A stretch of DNA of 64,000 bases from Sanderia malayensis. Lineage: Eukaryota > Cnidaria > Scyphozoa > Semaeostomeae > Pelagiidae. The stretch lies in assembly GCA_013076295.1 (NCBI GenBank), contig RQOL01000906.1, positions 4,588,001 to 4,652,000 of the forward strand. The letters are read 5' to 3'. The first letter of the stretch is position 1. Each line of letters begins with the position of its first letter. The position numbers and the translations under genes are program-made. The notes beneath the pieces were generated by a model that worked only from the letters and a program-made list of their open reading frames with translations, was not told the origin of the DNA and made no database searches. This document shows, piece after piece, positions 57,601-64,000 of the stretch.

Positions 57601-60600
57601 CTCTCTGGAAAAACCGCCAGCTGGTAATGCAATTGAGTCAAAGCCATTATGACATGGCTTACTCTGTAAATCGCTTTGAAGTATACCTTGCTTATTGAAG
57701 AAATGAGTAAGCAATTTCACCTCGGGATGTTACACTGACTTTGGCTCGGTTGAATTACAAGATGGCTCTTCCAGAGAGTAGCCAGCTCTCAGGAGTCTGA
57801 ACAATTCTGTTGCAAAGTGAAGTATCGGCAAGAAGAAGTATCTTAGCAATGGTACGCAAGTGCTTTGTCAAGAATTCAAGCACACAAGTGAGTGCGTGCC
57901 CCCGATATCAAAATGGAATTAAAACAGAAAGACATAGGATGGTGATATTTTAAAATAAAGAGAAACAAGATGCAAGTTGAATTGATTATGAAACTTACCA
58001 CACGTGAAACCGTTCGAATGTAAAAAATATCCCCGCTTGCAAAGTTCGCCATTGAACCCCAATCTCACAGATTTCTCGAAGGCTGCGTTAGCGGATCTGC
58101 CTTTGTTTTCCGTCAAACTGGTGACAATCCGTTGCATGACGCCGGAAAGACGCAGCCTCGATCTGGACACAGCGCGGAGCATTTCAACCGCCGAAACCTC
58201 CTTGTTGTCACTTCTCTTCTCCTTCTCTAGATCATCAGTAACTTGAACAGTGACGTTTACGTCACGACCACTTTTATACTCGTAGGCAACGTCAAGTTTT
58301 TGACTGGCTGCAAGTTTTCCTTTTGACTTCAGGTGCCGCTCGTAGCCAGCTTTCTCCGGCGCACCGCTCCGCCCGACCTGAACGTTGTACGACACGGTGA
58401 AGGCTTGGTTAGGCAGGCCGCTCTTCAGCACGTCAAGACGCGCGCGCCTGCTCGTTATCTTACCGAAATCGTTCTCCGCTGTGCAGTAATAAAATCCGGA
58501 ATCGGAGAAACGGGGACGGTGGATCCGCAACACGGGTTTGTCATAGGCAAACTGCGTGACCTTGCTGGACTCGTACGGTTGGAAATACCAAGATATCATT
58601 GCTGGCGGATCGGCAGTCGTGTTGCATGCAAAATGTGGAACAATCTCTTTCACCATGGATAAATAATAAAGAAAATCCTGCGGCTGTTTGACCAATTGCG
58701 GAGATCTCCTGACTTCGACGTAAGTTTCTCTGGAAACCGCCTTCCCTGCCAGACTTGTGGCCATACACCGATAGGCCCCTTGTTTGCTCTCGTCATCGAC
58801 GTTCAGCACGAGCGCGTTCGAATCTGCGGATAACAAGTGCACTTTATTATGCGTCCACGAGTATTTGACTGGCAGTAGACTATTCTGGACAATGCAAATC
58901 AGACTCAGAGTCGATCCAATCGTGACTGCCACACGTGTCACCGGGCGCAGAGTTACTTCGGGTTTGCTTGCACAGAAAAAAGATGCTCGCGTGATCGTTC
59001 GAAGGTGACTGCGTTGGTTCACTGCTGCTTCCAAGAGATCGTCCATCGTTCTGGCCGAGAGAACTTTGAAGAAATAAAACTCGGCATTGTCAATAAGCGA
59101 ATGATACTCGCTTCGCTTCATTTTATACAAACTGGGCAACGCTTTCAGCTGTCTGCGTGCCTCCTCGATGCAATCTTCAAAATTCAGACACCGCGTGAAA
59201 TTACTAACACCAGTCATTGTTTCCATACTAGCCTTCCACTCCTCGATGACATCCCATGCAGTCAGTGACTTGACATCACTCTCAAGGCTATCCTTCAACG
59301 TGGAAAGCATTCGATTTTGATCAACAACAGAATCAGCAGCCACGGGTGTTTCAAGGCTTTTCTTTATTGACACGATACTTTGCTTTATATCTCTCTCTTT
59401 CTTTGTCACTTCCTGCACTCTCTTCAACAAATCTTCGCTACTTCTCCTCAGGAATGTAAACACTGTTCTCGATACGAGGCATGCACGCTGTGCCTCGCTC
59501 GAATCATCTGGTATCGAGGTTGTACTCTGCACAAAACGTCCTTCTCCGTTCTCCGCCGCTTTACCGCCCACGGAGCGTCGACCGCGCGTCTTGGACGGAC
59601 AAAATATCTCTCGGGCTAACCGCTTCGCTCCCCGGTCCAAAGAAACGTCCGGATCTCTTAAATCATACAGAAAATTCTTCTCAAATCTTTTTCCCGTGGC
59701 TGTTTGCATAACGTCAAGCTTGAAGAGGATATCTTCATTCGCCGCTGTCTCCGAATCAAAAGAAATCTGGTTGACTTTGATCAATGATGCTTTGCCTGCT
59801 GACTTCAATCGGCCTAAGCATAGCTCCAATGCAAAGTTCTGATTCGAGTTCGCAAGACTGGCATTAGCAAGCTTCACCTCCAGCTCCGCTTGACGCACCA
59901 TCGCAGCGGCCCTTTCGTAGTCTCGCTTCGCAAATAAATACTTCTTTTCCGCTTGCAACGACTTCAGAAAGTTCACCCTCACTTCGCTCTGCGCTTCATC
60001 CAGTTTTTCGTAACTGTTGTTGTACACTCCCACCTCTTCCATGCTTATCCGTACAATAGCCCTTCGCTGTGCAATGCACACGGCATTGCCTTGCATGCAG
60101 CGCGTACTTTGAACAATTACACAAGTGTTGTTATTGCAGCCACACTGTTTCGGGTTGTCGTAGCCAGATAGGACGTTCTTTTTCATTGCGTAACATTTCG
60201 CCTCTTTCCAAAACGTTGTCTTCGGCCTGAAGGTCTTCCGTGTGCAGTCCACTTGCGAATTTATCACCTGCAGAAAAAAATCAAATACTCCATTCAATGT
60301 ATTACACCAGTAAAATACACCATGTGTATTATGTTATTGAACGTGTGCAATGCATAGCCGGTAAATCAGGTTTGCTGAATGGACTAACATGATACATAAG
60401 AGTCTGTAGGACACTGTGAAGACTAAAGACTTCAAATTAGTCAGAGCAATAAAGTACAAAAGCCGAATAGGGCACTCGGGTGGGCAAGCAGGACAAAGCT
60501 GAACATAGAATTACATCCAAATACAATCAAATTTAAAGAGAACCAATATAACTATAAGGAAAATTCATCTTATTCTACGATTTACGCTCGGTAAGCTAAG

Positions 60601-63600
60601 CTGCAAAAATAAAATTGGAAGAAATATTTTAAAACAGATATGTCGACCAAATGATCGAATCATTAAACATACGACAATGCAATGAATTTGAATACAATAC
60701 ATACCTCTGTATGAACTGTATATGTTTCGTCACAGGACGAGAACAAGCTTGCTATACCTCCAACTATCGTGCCAATGACCGCTCCAACGACCGCACCGGG
60801 CGGCCCGGCAATCGCAGCACCCACCAAAGCGCCTGTGCCAGCACCAATACCGGTTAGAGCCGCGCCCAATTTGGCCTGCTTGCCTCTTTTGCAAGTACCG
60901 GTATATATCGGCGTGAAACGGTAATCAACAAGGGCACACTGGCTTTGTAAAGGCTGCTCCACAGTGGTAATAGCCTTCTGCGCTACCTGATTGCACTGCA
61001 GCGTGTTTGCGTCGACCATCACAGCCTCTTGGCACACATTGCAAATGGGCACGGGAATGCAGAATTGCTTGCACTGCTCAATCATGCACCTACTGTTCAA
61101 CCGCTTCTCAATTTTGCGAAAAAACTCACTCACTCTATACGAACGAAAGGTCTTCAACGAGCGATACATGACTGCCAATGAAGCATTGTAGATGCCTTTG
61201 ATTCGCGTGTATTCTCTCAGCTCTCTCTCGAATGCGGCTTTCTTCGGCCCCACGCTGGCTTTTTTGTCAGCGGCGCTTTTTGCTAGCGAGATGACCTTCT
61301 CAGCAGCTTTACCCAGTCGATTCTTGACACTTGAAGATGCTTCTTTCACGTACGTGGCTACCATTGCCTCTAAATCCGACTTGATTTTCGCTTTTGAAGC
61401 TGCCTTGGCAGAGATGGAGAAGAACAGGCTCTGCCATGTCGTGCTCTTGGAGTTCTTGGCAGACACCTCCAAATCAAAATCTAGGCCATCTCGTTGAGAG
61501 GATAATTCAAAATTAGCCAACTTAAAACTCGCTTTCGTTTGCGTCATTTCAAACTTCACGGCAACACGTTTACCAAACAGTTTCGTTGTTGCGGGAAGTT
61601 CAAGTGTGAAATAATCCGCGTTCCGCGCAACTTCCGCTCGCAACGCGTCATTCTTACGCACGTCCAGCAGGCCGGCGATGTTCTGATCTTCAGTAAACGC
61701 GGCAGAAATGAGAACCGCGTCCCGGCTCTTCATTCCAAGACGGTTTGGCGACTTCAAATCGTAAACACTTGTTCTCATATTATCAAAACAGATTACATGG
61801 AAGCATAACCTGCCCGTGTATTTCACAACGACGCCCGAGCTCGTCTCGACAACGGCTTTCGACCGCGGAACAGCATTCAATCCGTTCGCTCTGCTTATCA
61901 ACCGCTTCATAAAACTAATTCGAGCGATGATCCTTCTTCTCAACGCAAAGCTCTTCTCCGTTATCGTAACCCGTGTCTGCAGAAGCGCCAACACATCACC
62001 GACGCCTTCAACGAGGTTCTTCAGCCTCTCTAACGCCCGTTCCACTGTTCTATACTCGACATTCGCTTGGCTAACGGTACCCTTGATCTTAGCCAGCGGA
62101 GACGCGGCATTTTTCTTGAACGCTTCAAGCATGGCGTATTCCGTGCGGTATATCGTTCGACGTTGACGGAGAACCATTAGCAATCCGGTTGCACTGGATG
62201 GTAATGACCGCGTGAACGAACGCATCATTAAGCGGATTTTAACGCCGTTCTGCACGCCGTGTACATCACCACCGGCTAATCCAGTCAGAACGGAGAACTG
62301 AACATGCGATTCGTTGCCGCTCTGACGTGGCCGAAACGTTGCCAATGTTGATTGGTGTTTGATTGCTATACTCGAAGAAGCTGTTTGGAAGTTAAAGCCC
62401 GCAACCGCATCTGAAACAGGATCCGGTTTGGCTCCGCCTGAAAGATAAACAAAAGAACATTGAATTCAATAAAGAGACCGTTGTGGGGTAGACAGTGACA
62501 ATTGCTACGAAGGAGATGGCGGCTAATATAGCATTGGTATAAAATAGTCATGTCCATTTTATATACCTATAGTTCCATAGCCTTTAGTATTGTCGTCTTT
62601 CAACTGGAAATTAATTGTTTTTCCGCCAACTTTTATTCCTATTGATCCCAAGACCTCGCCATTGAAGCTATATTTGTTTTCCACAGAAAAGCGTTTGACA
62701 GCGGCCTGCAAATAAGCAAGAGCATCAATCATTAACGATCAAATGACTTGCTCACTCGAGGATTTACGGTATACGAATCAAACTAGCCTTCAAGGGGGCA
62801 GGGGGTTGAATGGGTCCACACAGATACGAGTTGTAATAGCTGTACTTACCAATTGCAAATTCGATGCAGCAACACGCACTTCACCGCTGATTGTGAGATT
62901 AACAGCTGAATCTACCAACAACTGGCCGGAAAGTTTCAAAAAGATCTTTGGCTGTATACAATCTTCAACAAATTGCTTCTTCATCGAGTCGAACGTTCTC
63001 CAACAAGCTTTCTCCATGTTGGAACTGCCACTGAAGCCAAGACCATGAATGCGAAGTTCAAGAGACTTGATGTTCATCGCCTTCAAATCACTTGTCAGGT
63101 CAATGGATTTGTCCTTTGGCAGCGAATAATAAACCAAATCTTTGCATAGACTTCTGGCAATGCATGAGGGATACGTACTCTGGCTGATGCTATTCTTGCT
63201 CAGCGCTCGCACTGCTATGGGCAGAAAAGCGACCTGCGTTGCGTAGATACCAGGCTGGAAATGTGCCGGGAAATTAAAGCACAATGGTAGGTCCTTCATA
63301 CGGTAGCTTTTCAATAACATGCTTTGTATGTTGTTCACATGGAATCCAGTGTAGCCGTTCTCAATGCCAATGTTCAACCACTCGGGGAGAAGTTTTGAAT
63401 TCACATCCATTACCGACCGCATAAACAAATTCTGCTGGATTAAGAACCGATGCTCTGCTTTCGTAACCGAGCTGTCTCTACATGCTGAGGATGAGCACAA
63501 ACCTGGTCCACGTTTTAGCATGTTTGTGGTCTCCTTGCTGACAGTAAGTGCGCCACTCTTACGGTACACCCACGAAGATAGGCCCTCTTTGGGCAAAGAT

Positions 63601-63933
63601 ATACCGCCTAGCGAGAAAGGTATCCGGACATTGCCAGCCAAAACCGATTGATACCCGGTCGTTCCGGTTTTCGTCCACAAGCAGGAAGATACAAGTTCCA
63701 CTGACTTTCCGTCCGCACATTTGTCCAGTTTCATTTTCTTGCACTGCTGTAGCGGGAATGTCTTGTCCGGTATCCTAACAACTCGTTCCGAAGCTTCAAG
63801 TGGAGACACGTAAATCAACGTATCTCTCAGTGCCTGAAATTGCAAGCGGTTCCAACCGGATAGCTGATATTTGATCCGGATAAGCCCGGAGCTTCGTGGT
63901 ACAATCCTGAATTGGGCGAACGACCTTGGATAC
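54682..63933 (-). CDS. Giant extracellular protein: Gly-zipper, 2 Ig, GCC2/GCC3-like, 2 VWA (5' end outside window)
   Basis: Seven exons in the window join in frame: 62850-63933, 62567-62705, 60705-62437, 57999-60267, 57341-57502, 55919-56485, 54682-55286; 2,185 aa, starting mid-protein. The first 900 residues match no family I recognise (beta-rich with spaced Cys, helical stretches). Next comes a Cys cluster (CKQFCIPVPICNVCQ) and a hydrophobic Gly/Ala zipper (60755-60870), then more Cys, a coiled-coil region, a basic TRGRRS site that furin could cut, and two Ig domains (about 58960-58710 and 58705-58440, each Cys...Trp...YxC). Then two ephrin-receptor-like Cys modules (CKRGYFLHSNGFTC; ECPSGSFEHNGQCINC), a VWA domain with intact MIDAS (DSSGS, Thr, MTDG) and a second VWA with a degenerate one. 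Likely a matrix, cell-surface or cuticle adhesion protein. Exons of 1.7 and 2.3 kb are unusually long here. Confidence 0.85.
56795..57312. repeat. 25-bp minisatellite in the intron between Cys-module and first VWA exons
   Basis: About 20 units of GATTGCAGCATAGGCATATT plus AGAGT, with a regular G/T and A/G alternation and two places where GCATAG is doubled. Fills most of the 855-bp intron (56486-57340). Confidence 0.95.
60755..60870 (-). other. Glycine-zipper segment within the VWA/Ig protein
   Basis: Codes for about 38 residues made almost only of Gly, Ala, Val, Ile and Leu with Gly every 3-4 residues (pieces TGIGAGTGALVGAAIAG and GAVVGAVIGTIVGGIASLF), bounded by basic KRGKQAK and by SSCDE. 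Gly at i, i+4 is typical of tightly packed transmembrane or oligomer-forming helices. Its role here is inference. Confidence 0.75.
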
Positions 63934-64000
63934 CTAAAAAAAATTAAAACACATTCATTAGTTCGTGTGACAAAAATGTTGGCTGTGGTGAAAGTTTATC

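Noticed and set aside
1..64000. Search by eye for tRNA, rRNA or retrotransposon reverse-transcriptase genes
   Set aside because: No convincing A/B boxes with a cloverleaf, no rRNA stretch and no reverse-transcriptase or integrase motif were seen.

Overview
This is nuclear genomic DNA of an invertebrate animal. The evidence is introns of about 60-900 bp in nearly every gene with standard GT-AG (and some GC-AG) borders, AT-rich spacers full of short inverted-repeat elements, and animal families (Cys-loop receptors, a Kv channel, HYLS1, an NXPE-like PC-esterase, ShK-trypsin, VWA/Ig proteins). The ShK-ShK-trypsin architecture and the unusual Cys-loop receptors would fit a cnidarian or another early-branching animal, but I cannot name the species from the sequence.

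Layout. 1-21,083 (minus strand): a head-to-tail array of five pentameric ligand-gated ion channel genes, here called A (only its 5' two exons are inside the window) and B, C, D, E (each 8 exons, 450-457 aa). Exon phases are identical, exon lengths nearly so, and upstream blocks recur. 21,724-24,778 (+): HYLS1, a centriole/cilium gene, 9 exons, 299 aa. 28,307-31,016 (+): a Kv3/Shaw-like voltage-gated potassium channel, 3 exons. 32,135-35,850 (+): secreted NXPE-like PC-esterase (SGNH fold), 6 exons. 38,245-42,952 (+): a sixth, divergent Cys-loop receptor (F) with the same intron phases, carrying a 653-bp tandem duplication inside the gene. 44,171-46,839 (-): LRR protein with a C-terminal Cys-rich region like LRRC58/LRRC28. 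48,684-49,363 (-): small RING finger protein. 51,063-54,324 (+): secreted (ShK)2-trypsin serine protease. 54,682 to beyond 63,933 (-): a giant extracellular protein (more than 2,185 aa in the window) with a glycine-zipper segment, two Ig domains, Cys-rich GCC2/GCC3-like repeats and two VWA domains; its 5' end lies outside the window.

These genes are independent transcription units; I see no operon or obvious shared pathway. The most striking points are: (1) the receptor array is of GABA/glycine-receptor type by overall sequence, but the anion-selectivity Pro-Ala-Arg before TM2 is replaced by Gly-Asp-Arg in every copy and also in F, which predicts unusual, possibly cation, permeation; (2) the Kv channel has PVS in place of the S6 PVP motif and has lost one S4 charge, as in electrically silent subunits; (3) the esterase has Cys where the SGNH nucleophile Ser should be; (4) the giant VWA/Ig protein carries a hydrophobic glycine zipper in its middle.

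Exons were joined by hand from reading frame, splice-site consensus and phase; all joins listed keep frame. Family names come from recognised motifs, not from a database search.
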